The notes under the pieces: generated by a model
Told to the model about the DNA's origin: nothing
What the model saw: only the letters and a program-made list of their open reading frames with translations
The model's database searches: none
Program-made: the position numbers and the translations under genes
Assembly: GCA_009809945.1 (NCBI GenBank)
Contig: WTPW01002498.1
Span: 5,830 to 69,829, forward strand
Source: Gigaspora margarita
Lineage: Eukaryota > Glomeromycota > Glomeromycetes > Diversisporales > Gigasporaceae
Direction of reading: 5' to 3'
Length of the DNA stretch: 64,000 nucleotides
Shown: positions 21,672 to 33,669 of the stretch, piece after piece
How the letters are laid out: each line of letters opens with the position of its first letter
How positions within the stretch are numbered: the stretch's first letter is position 1

Positions 21672-22018
21672 GACAATTATCTTTCATCGCTAGTGCGATG
21701 CATCGCTACCCCCTGATCAACCAATCATTTTGTTTGTTTTGATTTTACATTAATCAAAACAAAACAAATAGCGGACAGATTAAGATAGGGTTAGGGTTTG
21801 GTTGGGGGCAATAGTTAGACAACCTTCTAACTCAAAATTTCACAAAGAATTTTTTTTTGTTAAGAAAAAATTGTAGTTTCATAGTCAAAATTTTAAGTTA
21901 GAAGCGATTTTTTAAAAAATTGTTGTTCCACTTCGATTTCACGTACACCTGATCCTGCATCCTGATTGGTCGATCAGAGGGTGGTGATGCATTGCACTGG
22001 TGATGAATGATAACACTC
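21672..22018. mobile_element. 347-bp MITE, MULE-type, 9-bp TSD (copy 1)
   Basis: TIR of about 48 bp beginning GACAATTATCTTTCATCGCT and running to the CAACCAAT block. The complementary right end finishes GATGAATGATAACACTC. Flanking 9-mers TTATTTAAA at 21663-21671 and 22019-22027 are identical. The interior has a TTAGGG-like run (ATAGGGTTAGGGTTT) and an AT hairpin. The start resembles the end of the MULE near 3202. Confidence 0.9.
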
Positions 22019-22027
22019 TTATTTAAA

Positions 22028-22573
22028 ATAATCACTGAAATTGGTCATTTTCCAAAGTTATACAATATTCTTGCTGTATTTTATACAAGAAATTAAAGTC
22101 TAAATTTTTTATTTTATTAATAATACCAATTTAAAAAATTTATTTTGACATTAAGTTTGCATATTATTTCTATATATATATATGTATATGAAATAAGAAA
22201 TAAATAATTAGTCAATATATATACAATATTTTTATATATATCAATTCATACTTATATTAAAGCTGTGCATTGCTATTACTAAATAGTTGTTTTTTTCTAG
22301 TTAAGGTGCTCACTTTGGAAGTAAGTGTTTTATTCAAGATATTTAAGATTAAGGGTAACTACATGGAGCAGTGTCTGAAATTCAATTTTTAAATTAGTTG
22401 TGGGCCACAACCAAATAAAAAAAAATTTGTGTATTATAAAAATTTATAAAAATTTTGTTGTGTGCCAAATTTATGTGCAGAATTTGCATATGCATTTCAG
22501 ATTTTGGTTGTGGAATTTTAAAATTTTTGTAGTGCACAGATTCTGCAACCTTATTTTAGATACTAACATGAAG
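22028..22573. other. AT-rich stretch, no gene supported
   Basis: The short frame at 22400-22582 has no recognisable features. No repeat boundary was seen apart from a TATATATA run at 22170-22185. Confidence 0.4.
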
Positions 22574-22749
22574 GATACCTGACATAGTACATTGACAAGA
22601 GTACAACTAGCCACACCTGCAACTTTTGGTTGCCTATTTAAGTAGCCACCCAGAGGCCTATTCTAGCAGTCATACCTGCAACTCACATCCTGGTATTACC
22701 TATTTGAACCCTCTAATCATTGCCATCTGCCAATACCTCTTGTATTACT
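22574..22749 (-). mobile_element. tRNA-headed retroposon, tail-only fragment
   Basis: Matches the tail of the 0.9-kb retroposon, for example GTACAACTAGCCACACCTGC and TTGGTTGCCTATTTAAGTAG against 28049-28095. The tRNA-like head is missing. Its far end is cut by the hAT-like element starting at 22750. Confidence 0.6.
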
Positions 22750-24228
22750 CAGTGTTTAAAATTGGCTTGCACAAGATGCACATGTGCAAGTACTTTTTAT
22801 TTTGTGCATTAAAACATAGATAAGTAAATGCACATGTGTGCATTTAAAATTAATTTAAATAATTGCACAGAAAAATAATGTGCAACAAGAATTAAAATTT
22901 TTATGCACAAGAATTTAAAATTTTATTGTACAAAAAATAATTAGGCAATTATATTTTATTTTTTTGGAAGCTTTATTATAATCAATAAAATATTAGTTAA
23001 CTTTATTAGTACCATTTTTTATTTTATATACCTATGAATATAACTAAAAAAATGTTGTAATTCTTTTTATAGAAATGTAAAAAAAGCTCTATATTCATAA
23101 AATTTTAAAGTAAATGTATTTTGTTCTCCTAAACAACTTGTCTTATTGCATAAAAATTGATTTACTTAGTGTTATTTTGACTTTCATTTCTTTTTTTTTT
23201 TTCTTTTTTAAGGTGAGGCCTTGCTCATATCTTTATTGAATAATTTATATAAGTGGTTACCCACTTAAATTGTACAGTGACAAATATATATAAACTACAT
23301 GCAAGAATAAGAGCTCAGACTAGTTTATCTGCGACCTAAACCTACTAGAGTGGTCAAGACTCACCTAGATTTGAATAGTCAGTGTTATTTTGACTTTCAT
23401 ATTTAGCAATAATCAATAATTGTATATAAAAATTTTTAAAATTTTTATAAAAAATTTTATATACAAACATTGATTGCTGCTATATATAAAAGGCAAAATA
23501 ATACTAGACAAATTAATTTTTATACAATATAAAAAGTTGTTCAAAAGAATAAAATACATTTATTTTAAAATTTTTGTATAAATCGATTGAAATTTCATTA
23601 ATACAATTTTTATTTTATGTTTTACAAAAAAATTACAAAATTTTAACTATATTCATAGACAAGTAAAACAAAAAACAATAATAATAAAAAGTTATCTAAT
23701 TTATATAAAATTTTCATAGTAAGTATATTCTGTTATCCTGAACAATATTTATTATTGCATAAAAAATGTGATTGTAAAGAAGTAATTTTATTATTAAAAT
23801 CACAACAAATTCTAAACAAATAGTAATTATAATATAATTGTAACCATGTAGAGGTATTTTTAATATAAATAAACAGTATTATGTTTTGGCATGATTATAT
23901 GGAGTTTGTGACTATATGAAAGGGTGATTATATGGGAGAACAACTGTATATATATTAATTTAGCTAATAGTTTAACCTCTTATTCTGCACTAATTTAGTT
24001 GATGAGTTAGTCTCTTTTAGTTAAACAATAACCAATAAAAATAATAATAATTTGCTAATTGAAGATTTTACTATATTTACTTAATCAATAATTTTTTTAA
24101 TGTACATATGTGCAAGTAAAAAATTTTTTATATGCACTCATGTGCAGTTAATTAATTGTTTGTGCAACTAAAACCTGTATCTTACTTGCATTTGTGCAAG
24201 TAATTTTGAATCTTAATTTTAAACACTG
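22750..24228. mobile_element. hAT-like element, 1.48 kb, TIR CAGTGTTTAAAATT
   Basis: Starts CAGTGTTTAAAATT and ends AATTTTAAACACTG. Flanks GTATTACT (22742-22749) and GTATCACT (24229-24236) match at 7 of 8. Sub-terminal regions carry inverted TTGCACAWGTGCAAGTA-type repeats. No transposase is encoded. It contains the LINE tail at 23188-23380. Confidence 0.8.
23188..23380 (-). mobile_element. 5'-truncated LINE tail with poly(A) and perfect 20-bp TSD
   Basis: Read on the minus strand, 193 bases end in AATAAAGATATGAGCAAGGC, then CTCACCTT and a long A-rich tail (plus-strand T run ~23188-23212). AGTGTTATTTTGACTTTCAT flanks it at 23168-23187 and 23381-23400, identical over 20 bp. The sequence aligns to the 3' end of the fossil LINE at about 46708-46905 (CACTCTAGTAGGTTTAGG and AATAAAGATA in common). 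It is thus a target-primed, 5'-truncated LINE insertion, young because the TSD is unmutated. Confidence 0.85.
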
Positions 24229-24236
24229 GTATCACT

Positions 24237-24628
24237 GTCACTAAATAGTTGTAATTACTAAATAATGCATATTCTCTTATATAATTAAATTTATTAATAT
24301 CTGTTTTTGCAATTATCAAAATTAAAGAGTCAAACTCTTCTTTTTTAATTTTTTAATATATTATTTATTATTATATATGAAGACTCTGGGTTGAAATGCT
24401 TTTGTGCAATTATCAGTATTCTTATTTATACTTGCTATCTTTGTTGCTTTATATTATTGATATTTTACTTTATATTATCATATTCACTTATAATATGCAC
24501 ATTTCTGTATTTAAGTTCTTTTTGTAATCATAATATATTTTATTTTATACTTTAAATAGTATATAAATAACTTTTATACCTACTAACTAAATTAATAGAT
24601 AATTTTATTAATGAAGCACTATAGTATA
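24237..24628. other. AT-rich stretch, nothing recognised
   Basis: No gene or clear repeat. The first bases may continue the retroposon fragment that the hAT-like element interrupted. Confidence 0.4.
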
Positions 24629-24921
24629 ATATTAGATAGGGTTCTGAAGTTTGATCCAGGTTTGATTTGAGTTTGATCAAACCCCAAATAAAACCAAACT
24701 CAAACTATAAATTTTATAAAGTTTGAAATCAAACCAAACTCAAATAAAAAATAATCAAACTCAAACCAAACCCAAATTTCATTCAAAGTTTGATTTGAGT
24801 TTGATTTGAAGTTTGTAAACTAGTTTGAGTTTGAATAATATAAATATATTTTTAAATTTTAAACAAGTTTCTTAATTCTTACTTTATATTTAAGTAAACT
24901 TGTTTAAAATATAAAAATATA

Positions 24922-25463
24922 CTATATGTTTCTGAAAATAAGCTACCTTTTTTGGATGATTTTGGACACTAAAAATTTGGATATTTTCAGATATAATCAA
25001 TTTTTGGTCAATTGCCAATAGTTGTTACATAGTAAAGTCTAAATTTTACTAGTAAATTAATTATTATCGCTTATGTGACTTGTTTGGAAGACTCAACTAC
25101 ACATATGCTGAAAGTTTCATCAAAATATGAGTACTTTTTATTATTTGACTTTTAATTTTTACGTTCAATAAATATATTTTGTTAATAAAATTTTAATCTC
25201 TTTGTTGAACGTAAAAATTAAAAACCAATTAATAAAAAGTTCTCCAATTTTGTTATAAATTTCGGAGAATACGTATTTTGATCTTCTAAATAAGTTTACT
25301 TAAGCAACTTTGATCAATTTACTTAGTAAAGTTTGGACTTTACTATATAGCAAATTTTATCGATCGTGAGTAGCTTATTTTCGTGTCAAAGATATTTTTG
25401 AGTTTTTTAACCAATAGAAGGGTAGTTTATTTTTGAAAGTGGCTTATTTTTTGGCAATATACG
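24922..25463. mobile_element. ~545-bp TA-flanked MITE, first in element at 24.6 kb
   Basis: Left end TA|CTATATGTTTCTGAAAATAA, right end GGCTTATTTTTTGGCAATATACG|TA. Same insertion point as 10485-11033. Confidence 0.8.
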
Positions 25464-25474
25464 TATTTATATTA

Positions 25475-26024
25475 CTGTATGCTTCTGAAAATAAGCTACC
25501 TTTTTTGGACAATTTTGGATGCAAAAAATCTGGGGTTGCTTATTTTTGGATAAAATCGATTTTTGGTCAATCGCCACTAGTAGCTACATAGTTAAGTCTA
25601 AATTCTACTATATATATCTATTATTTGTCTTAAGTAAAATTATTTGGAAGACCATACTACATCCATCCTGAAAGTTTCATCAAAATATGAGTACTTTTTA
25701 TTATTTGACTTTTAATTTTTACGTTCAACGAATATATTTTGTTATTAAAATTTTAATCTCTTCGTTGAACGTAAATATTAAATTCCAATTAATAAAATTT
25801 CTTCAATTTCATTATAAATTTTAGAGTATACGTATTTTGATCTGCTGAATAAGTTTACTTAAGCGACTTTAATCGATTTACTTAGTAAAATTTGGTCTTT
25901 ACTATATAGAAACTTTCATCAATCGTGTTAGCTTATTTTTGGGTCAAAGACGTTTTTGTATTTCTTGACCAAAAGAGAGAGGGTAGTTTATTTTTGGAAG
26001 TAGCTTATTTTTGGCAATATACAG
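25475..26024. mobile_element. ~545-bp TA-flanked MITE, second in element at 24.6 kb
   Basis: Left end TTA|CTGTATGCTTCTGAAAATAA, then GCTACC. Right end GTAGCTTATTTTTGGCAATA, then TACAG|TA. The best-preserved TIRs of the family in this window. Confidence 0.85.
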
Positions 26025-26229
26025 TATTCAAACTCAAACTAGTTTGCAAACTTCAAACTCAAATCCAAATCAAACTCAAATTTAATTAAAAAGTTTGCTT
26101 CAAATCAAACTCAAACATTTTTTTTAATGCCAGTTTGAGTTTGGGTTTGATTTGAAATCAAATCAAACTCAAACTTGGCCTAAAGTTTGATTTGATCCGG
26201 GTTTGTAGAAACCCTAATATTAGAGTATT

Positions 26230-26320
26230 ATATCATTATAGCAGTGTAGCATTATTATATTATAGTATTGTAGTATTGTGGCATTATGGCATATAATATT
26301 TATACAATTAGATGCTATGC
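26230..26320. repeat. 8-bp microsatellite related to 8896-8934
   Basis: Degenerate GTAGTATT / GCATTATG units at 8-bp spacing, followed by ATTAGATGCTA as at 8950. Confidence 0.55.
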
Positions 26321-26324
26321 TATA

Positions 26325-27371
26325 AGTAATTCTACTATTGGTAAAATGCTATAATTACTATAATTTAGTAATTCTACTACTAACTATATATAGAATATAT
26401 AATCAAAAATGTACTAAAGTTGGTTTTTAAAGAAGATCACTATAGGCACAATATTACATATGCTTATAGGCACAACAATAACTGCCATTACTAAAATACA
26501 CAACTCTAACTCTAATTCAGGCTGTGTTGTGCTTATAAGTCATGTGAATGTTGTGCCTATAGTTTTTCTAATAAATACATTTTTTATTTTTATTTCTAAA
26601 ATTTTATTATTTATTTTTAATATAAGCTATGATTATATAGAGGCAATTTTTGTGAAGTCACACTTTTTTATAATTACCAGAGTAGTATGTGCCTATCTAT
26701 ATAAACTTATTTAATCATATAGTCAGTGCAAAATGATTTGTACCTCAAAAAATTTTATAATTTTGACTCTAAGTAAAAGTTTTTATATTTTTAATTAATT
26801 ATTAAAAATTTTTTAATATCAAATAAAATAGGGTTTAATCTGACTTATTATATTATTTTTATTGTTTTAATATTGTTTTATTTTAAAATTAAGTATGTAC
26901 AATTGCTGAATTCAAAAAAAAAATTTTTTTAAAAATGTTAATTTAAATATTTTGCAACCAGTATATGCAATTATATGAACTTGTAATATGCAAGTGCATT
27001 AATGTGGATATAATAAAAGATATGGCTAAAATTTGAACAAAATTGAATTACTAGGTTTAAAAAAATTAAGTTTTAAAGCTAAAATAATTTGATTTTTTTA
27101 CTATAAACATATATATAAATTACTATAGTAAGGGGATTCCAGAAATTATGTAATTTTTTGGTGGGTGGGTGGGGTTCCAAAAATATCAGGTTACAATTAT
27201 AATTCTGGTCAAATTTTTATGATTCTGGCCAAAAGTATTAAATTATAAAATTATTAATAACTATTGCTCTACTGGACTAATTTGGATTATTAGTCTAAAC
27301 ATAGCAAGAACTTTATATCGAGATGTAAATATTATAGATTCTACTCACGTGATGCACATACTTGCCAATCA
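26325..27371. other. AT-rich stretch, no gene supported
   Basis: The frame at 26460-26714 (84 codons) has no family features, although CACAACA and its complement recur around 26450-26550. A segment at 27130-27300 (GGTGGGTGGGTGGGGTTCC, then GCTCTACTGG) resembles 31150-31300 in part. Confidence 0.4.
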
Positions 27372-27730
27372 GCTATAGATAGGGCTCTAACAAACCTGAA
27401 CTGAGGCCAAACTTTGGGCAAGTCCGAGTCTGGTTCGAAATTTGAACCGGACTTGGACTCGAACTATTTTAAAACTCGGTTCAGTCTGGGTTCAAATATC
27501 AAACTTTTGACTTGGTTCAGGTCCGGTTTGAGTCTGGTCCAAAAGTTTGAGTCCAGTTCAAAAGTCCGAAAGTGGTTGAGTAATATCGCAATAAGCCAAT
27601 CAAGAAAATTGAAAATCAATATTTTTTTTCTTATTTTATTTTATTTTATTTTATTTTTTTTTTTATATCAAAGTTTCTACACCAGGGAGAAGCTTTTATT
27701 CAAGTAAATCAGACCATGGGCACCTCTAGG

Positions 27731-28010
27731 CAGTGTTGTACATTTTGGCTGTCCATAGCCTTTTTTGGCTTGTCCACGTCCAAAATTGTCCAAACGTCCA
27801 AGATTGTCCAATGCTTGTCTAGGCTTTAATAATTAATAAATCTATCTAAAAAATATATAACTATATATTTTTTTGGGTGCTGAACACATTTCAGTTAAAA
27901 TTAAAATAGGTTATCTTAATAAAATTTTAAGTAATTTTACTTTATTTAATTGTTCAAAATTGTCCAAAATTGTCCAAATCATTGTCCAAAGCTGTCCCGT
28001 GACAACACTG
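27731..28010. mobile_element. 280-bp hAT-like MITE, perfect 8-bp TSD
   Basis: Ends CAGTGTTGTACATTTTGG and CCGTGACAACACTG. CCTCTAGG flanks both sides (27723-27730 and 28011-28018). The interior has repeated TTGTCCAAA motifs, shared in style with the element at 58381. Confidence 0.88.
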
Positions 28011-28012
28011 CC

Positions 28013-28915
28013 TCTAGGGGCAACCTGGCATTTGTTACATTGATGAGAGTACAACTAGCCTATCTGCAACTTTTGGTTGCCTATTTAAGTAGCCACTCGA
28101 AGGTTCTATACTAACTGCCATACCTGCAACCCACATACCAGCATTGTCTATTTAAACTCTTTGGTCCCTGCGCCTCCTGCCAAGTTCTCTTTGTATCACC
28201 AGTACAGTCCTCTATTACATAAGTCAGTCAAGGCCAGTCCCAGATGTATTGCAAAACCCCTTTAGAACTAGTTTATCCTTGCGAAACACTTGGTAGAGCA
28301 GTCTCTGTCCCACACAGGTATTACCTATACTTCAGTAGCTTACGCTACAGCTTTATTTATATACTTGCAGTTAGGGCTAACCATTAAACTGCTACTGTTA
28401 CCTACTTCTGCCCTTGTAAGGTTCACTCCAATCCTGATACCCACCACAACTTTCTATCGGTCCTTCCTCGATATCCCCAAACTTCCAAACCAGTTAGCCC
28501 AAAGGGTCAGTCAGCCTGGCTTTAAGTGCCAAATGGACTCTCTCTACTTGGTACATGCTGCTGAAATACATGTCCTTTTTCTCTGGTGCAACTCCGGTGG
28601 CCAGGTTGGTGGACCGACTCCACGAGGATCTTGTCGTCCGGTTCTCTAGCTCCAGTTTCTAATATTCCAATTATGGTTAGCACTATTTAAGATCTTTGCT
28701 ACTTCCTCACTCGGGACTTCCAAATAGGTATCCATTTTCTGATTCTTGAATTTTGTGCATAATGGCTCCCATTCAAGATGGTGTACCAAAGGATCTACAA
28801 GGAAAAATAGTACTATAATACAGGCTTATTTCCCAAACTGTCACTAGTGGGATTTGATCCCTAAACCTACCGCTTGGAGATGACAACTTACCAACTTCTC
28901 TAAGTTGCTACACCC
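28013..28915 (-). mobile_element. 0.9-kb retroposon with tRNA-like head (copy 2)
   Basis: Reverse-orientation copy with the best-preserved head (28915-28840). It has an A-box-like TAGAGAAGTTGG and a B-box-like GGATCAAATCC, 29 bases apart. The tail ends near GTAACAAATGCCAGGTTGCC. A 119-codon frame (28290-28649, plus strand) is antisense to the head, as in copy 1. It is less AT-rich than its surroundings. Confidence 0.55.
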
Positions 28916-29189
28916 CTTTTATTTTATTTTATTTTATTTATTTATCTAATATTATTATAATAAATTCCCCCGATGTTTAATTAATTATATCTTATACGTC
29001 TTATTTAAATCAATTACATAGATTGATCAGTTTAAGTGATAACCCCTGACCCAATTAATTAATTCTCGTGACATCATAAACCTGTGTATGATCACTATAA
29101 ATTTAAACCCAAGTGAACCATCAGAGCTAAATTGAACTGATATCCATCATTGCTATTCCAATCGATGGTCACAATATATTAGTCTTAAC

Positions 29190-29979
29190 TAGTGATGGGC
29201 AAATCCTAATTTTTTTAAAAATCCCAAGCGGGATTGAGTAGAGTTTCTGAATTTTTCATGATTAATAGAATATATATATAAAAATTATCACCAAGAATGT
29301 AATTTCTCGTTAAAATCATAATCATTTTTTATAAACCTTACTGCATTACAAATATAATGCTTGTATAGATTTTGCCTACTTTTAAAACATTTTAATCTTA
29401 TAATTATTAAATTTATCAATTCAGATTTGTTTTAATTTTATCAATTTATTTTTAAAATATTATTATATTTAAAAATTAAAATGCCCAAAAAACGATTAAA
29501 TCATATAGCGTATAAAAATTTATAAGTAATCAGATGCATAATGATATATTAATGTGCTACTGTAAATTTATAAGTAATTAGTTTATATATACACAAAATT
29601 ATAAATAACTCATAAAAAAATAATCAGGCTTATAATTTCTGATCAAATAGTCACTTTTATATTCAATAATAATCAATAATAGATTTCCACTTTATTAATA
29701 ATGAAAATTAAAAATTATATTCCAATATACAATTTGTGCATTATCTCTGTACGTACAGTATATACGTATATATGTGGAACAAGAAACAAATAAAAAGTTA
29801 ATGCAAGTATAATATTTTTATTTAAATCAAATACTAATTAGGAATTGGCCCACTTATGTTAAAGCAGGCTGGATAATTTGTTAATGTGGACCAGATGATA
29901 TACTAATGCAGGCCAGACAATTTTATATTAAAAATCCCACGCAGGATCATGTGCAGATTCTATGCGTTGCCCATCACTA
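29190..29979. mobile_element. hAT-like element, 790 bp, perfect 8-bp TSD
   Basis: TIRs TAGTGATGGGCAA and TTGCCCATCACTA. GTCTTAAC flanks it at 29182-29189 and 29980-29987. The sub-terminal AAATCCCAAGCGGGAT is mirrored by AAATCCCACGCAGGAT-type sequence. No coding content. Confidence 0.9.
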
Positions 29980-30539
29980 GTCTTAACTAACATTTTGATA
30001 ACAGGTTATGTTATTAGGGTAGCTGTGCTGTGTGTGACATGCCGCAGGACCAGTACGATCAAGCGAACAAGTTAAAAATATACATGTAAAATAATATTAA
30101 ATTTACCACAACAAGCTGGCCATAAAGGATCCAAATTTTGATGGGATAAACTGCACATGATTCAGAAATATGTGCATGAATACACATGATTGAGGAATCA
30201 TATGCATGTATGAGACCCATCTATAGATAGTCTAGGTCATTATTTTGTGACCTGGGTATTAACCTTACTAGGGTGGTAACTCACTATCCCACACTCAGAC
30301 TGGTTCGTGAACTTTGGACTGGACCCAGACCAAATCTATATCTATGTTTGAGTCTAGTTCGAGTTCGGTACATTCAGTTCAGGTTTGAGTCCGGGTTTGA
30401 AAATTTAAAAATTTATAGTTCGAGTCTGGGTTCGAGTCTGGGTCTGGCTGGACCTGGACTGGACCCAAACCGGACTTCAGAGCTCTAGCTATAGAGATCG
30501 ACACAGATCAGCCTAATGTTTATTCTTGGCTTCGGAAAC

Positions 30540-31175
30540 AAATGGTATCTGTTTTTCTAGTTTAGAACCAAAATGTTCATCTTACTGAGACAATTCTAAC
30601 AAGCCCAAAATCATTAAATTTAATTACAGGTCCCAATATAGTTCAACTTTTGTGTAATTTTATTAGTGATTTTTTAGAATTACAAAGTAAAATTTTAATA
30701 TTGAATACCTTTTGATCTACTGGTCTGTTTTGGATAATTTGGCTACCAAAATGTTCGTTACAGTAAGACAATTCTAATAAGACTAAAATTGCTAAATTAT
30801 AATTACAAGATTCCAAGATCAATAAAGATTTGTATTATAGACAAACAATAAAATCTTTATTGATCTTGGAATCCTGTAATTAGAATTTAGCAATTTTGGG
30901 CTTGTTATAATCATCTTACTAAGATAAACATTTTGGTAGTTAAATCATTCAAAACAGGCCAGTGGATTAAAAGTTATTTAATATTAAAGAAATTTACTTA
31001 GCAATACTAAAAAATTACTATTGAAATTATACAAAAGTTGAATAATCTTGGGATTCTGTAATTAGATTTTAACAATTTTGGGCTTGTTAGAATTGTCTCA
31101 GTGAAACAAACATTTTGGTAGTTAAATCATCTAAATTGGGCCAGTAGAGCAATAGTTATTATCAATTTCATAAAT
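30540..31175. repeat. Foldback repeat centred near 30846
   Basis: Inner arms of ~130 bp carry CCAAGATCAATAAAGATTT on the left and its complement on the right. Outer blocks (AAAATGTTCRTYWTACTGAG, GACAATTCTAACAAGCC) also recur in inverted order out to about 31160. No gene was seen. Confidence 0.7.
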
Positions 31176-31434
31176 TGAAACATATGAATAAATTTTAAAA
31201 AATATAAAATTTGATTGGCTAATAGAGTATCAGGTGTGGGTTGGTGGGTAAAATTTTGAAATTTATTAGTAACAAAATATTATGTAATTTCAGGAAGCCC
31301 CCTAAATTATATAGTAAATATTTTTATAAAAAACTACTATTAATGAATTTTTTATTTTATTAATAAAATAATTTTATTTTTATTAATCTAATAATCTAAT
31401 AATTATATTAAATTAAAAAAATTAAAAATTAATT
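31176..31434. other. AT-rich stretch before the LINE
   Basis: No gene. The minus-strand frame at 31403-31615 overlaps the LINE's 5' part and is treated as a shadow. Confidence 0.4.
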
Positions 31435-33669
31435 TGTACCCAGAAGATTTAGATAATAACAGTCTTCTAATGTCTAAATAGAGGACTTCTAAATCTTGCG
31501 GAGCTGTGCAAACTGGGCATACAGTAAGTGCCATCGAAGACAATACACTAAATATCTCAGAATCTATATCATCATCTCCTTCTGAGATATTACCCTCTAA
31601 TGTTATTAACAACAATTTAGTACCATATTATCTAATAATAAACCATCACCTATACAACCACATAGTTCTACCTACTTGATAGAACAAGAGATATATAATG
31701 AATATGAATTGTTATCAGATAACTCTAATAATGATTCCAATATATTAACTGCACATTCTGATACTATAGAAAGAACAAACATCAACTTTTATCCCAATCC
31801 ACTTGAGATCTATAACCCATTAATTTGCTACAGCAAATTTTTATACTATTATAGATTACAATCTTTACCTTTACTACATACTGTTGGCTCCTTTTTAACT
31901 TATTTACAAGAGGAATATCCAATGTTTTATATACAACAAAATATTAGAATTTTTATTAAATATAGTAGAATTAATTATATTTTTGAAGAAGTACATATAT
32001 ATTTACTACAAGAGTTCCTCTTACCTAATCACTTCTTCGTACCCTTTGAAGATTTTTATCTCTTTAATAATGCCTTACTCAAATCAGAAAACCCAATATT
32101 AAATATACCAATTAGCAATATTGAGAATGCATTATTTATTAATAATGCAGAACTATCTACATCTACCATTATACCCAACCCACCTACTCTCTATACAAAA
32201 CACTTCGACCAAACAACTCTTGATCTTACTATTGCTACACATAATGTCCAAGGTTATGACACTCCTCTTAAAAGGCAACTTTGAGAAGAATTTTGTTTAT
32301 CTAATAATATTCAAATCTGTAGCATTACTAAACAAAACGCTCTAACTCCAAACCAAAAAAGTTTTCTAACAATAAACATTTTTCATACTTCTAGTCCTGC
32401 TTTAACAACTCTGCAGAGAGCACTGGTATCATAATTAACAATCTTTTAAAACCCCATATCTACAATATACTTACACATCCTGAAAGCACAATTGCAATTG
32501 ATCTATTTTTTAAACATGATTTCAAATTTTGAATTATATCTAATTACTTTTCTTCTACTAATCAACACATCTAAAACCAATCACAAAAAACTATCATCTT
32601 ATGGATATAGCAAGCACTTTCCATAAATTTGCACCCAAAAATTCTTGGCAATTTTAATACTTCTCATCTTCTTACTAATGCTTCTATTGCTAAAACCAAA
32701 CTTCTTTCCTATTTCTATAGTAACTGTATATATAATTTGGCTAATTATACTAATAATACCCAATATACCTGGCAATGTAATAATCTAAATAGCTGCATTA
32801 ACTATATATGGGCGCATAATTTCATAAACCCATACCTTATAAACTAGCTACTACCTATAGCAATTATCTGATTCTTATTTCCAAATAGAGTTTTCCAGTT
32901 GCACTATCTTCAAAACTACATTATAAAACATGCTGCAAGTGCAAAGTCTTTCAATATAAATTAATGGACCAAGAGAAATGGGAAGAGTTTTTATCCCAAT
33001 CAAAACAATATTACTTATTACAATATACCTCTTTATTCTAATTCAACAGAATCTTTAGAATGTACCTGGCACAAACTTCAAACTAGCATTATTATAGCTG
33101 CTTTCAAAATTATTCCTAACAAAAAATATATAGTTCGAAACTTCCATCATACCTTTATACCTTAAGTCTCTGAACTGCACAAAGATCTAAAAACTATTAG
33201 AAATACTATACAACAGACCAAATATACAATAAACATAATCAAAACATTCCTTCTACAATATTTATTTATATTCAGAACATCAACTTCAAACACCAATTCT
33301 CTATCTCTCTAATATCTGTTAACCAAACTGATTTACCTAACTGCCTAGCCTAAATCAAAACATACTAGAAAAAACTTTATATGATGCCAGAAACTTGAAA
33401 ATACCAATTATTTTAAATAGCATATTAAACAGCTGTTAATACTAAATGTGAAAGATTGCTTACTCACCCAACCAAAACGATTAATAGTATTCTTAATTGC
33501 TATACTAACCCAGTTCACTTTGACAATATAAAAACTCAAACAAAAATTTTTACTAATTCTCTAGAAGTTAAAAATTATATTTGGTCATACTTCTTCCAAT
33601 AGATTGCAAATAATGCCTATAATCAACAAATTTTTTCTACTCATTGGCAAACAGAATATAACCCCAAAC
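31435..33669 (+). pseudogene. LINE N-terminal region and endonuclease domain, decayed
   Basis: The 5' part (31443-31630) reads KSCGAVQTGHTVSAIEDN with one TAG and then changes frame. The frame at 31676-32284 runs into IATHNVQGYDTPLKRQ, the start of an exo-endonuclease-phosphatase (EEP) fold. Its next codon is a TGA where relatives, as I recall them, have Trp. Further on, ILGNFN stands where the family has GDFN, and CINYIWAH where DYIW is expected. Both catalytic Asp residues are therefore Asn. This nuclease would nick target DNA for reverse transcription. It cannot be active here. Downstream (32900-33669) the linker to the RT is broken by many stops. Confidence 0.8.

Larger units (their letters stand above)
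24637..26216. mobile_element. hAT-like non-autonomous element (copy 2), perfect 8-bp TSD
   Basis: Starts TAGGGTTCTGAAGTTTGATC and ends GTTTGTAGAAACCCTA. ATATTAGA flanks it at 24629-24636 and 26217-26224, identical over 8 bp, as expected for hAT. It carries MITEs at 24922-25463 and 25475-26024 at the same relative places as in copy 1 (10199-11779). The outer parts consist of short CAAACTCAAA / TTTGAGTTTG repeats. No protein is encoded. Confidence 0.9.
27380..30487. mobile_element. hAT-like element, 3.1 kb, perfect 8-bp TSD, three insertions inside
   Basis: Starts TAGGGCTCTAACAAACC and ends GGACTTCAGAGCTCTA. GCTATAGA flanks it at 27372-27379 and 30488-30495. Outer parts are rich in short GGTTTGAGTC / GACCCAGACC repeats, so it belongs to the same broad family as 24637-26216. 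Inserts are the MITE 27731-28010, a tRNA-headed retroposon (28013-28915) and a hAT-like element 29190-29979. Short frames near 27414-27707 and 30273-30488 are repeat-driven, not genes. Confidence 0.85.

Noticed and set aside
26460-26714. 84-codon plus-strand frame
   Set aside because: No family features. It spans short CACAACA inverted repeats in AT-rich DNA.
31403-31615. 70-codon minus-strand frame with a CPVC motif
   Set aside because: The plus strand here reads as the 5' part of the LINE; the CPVC arises antisense to it.
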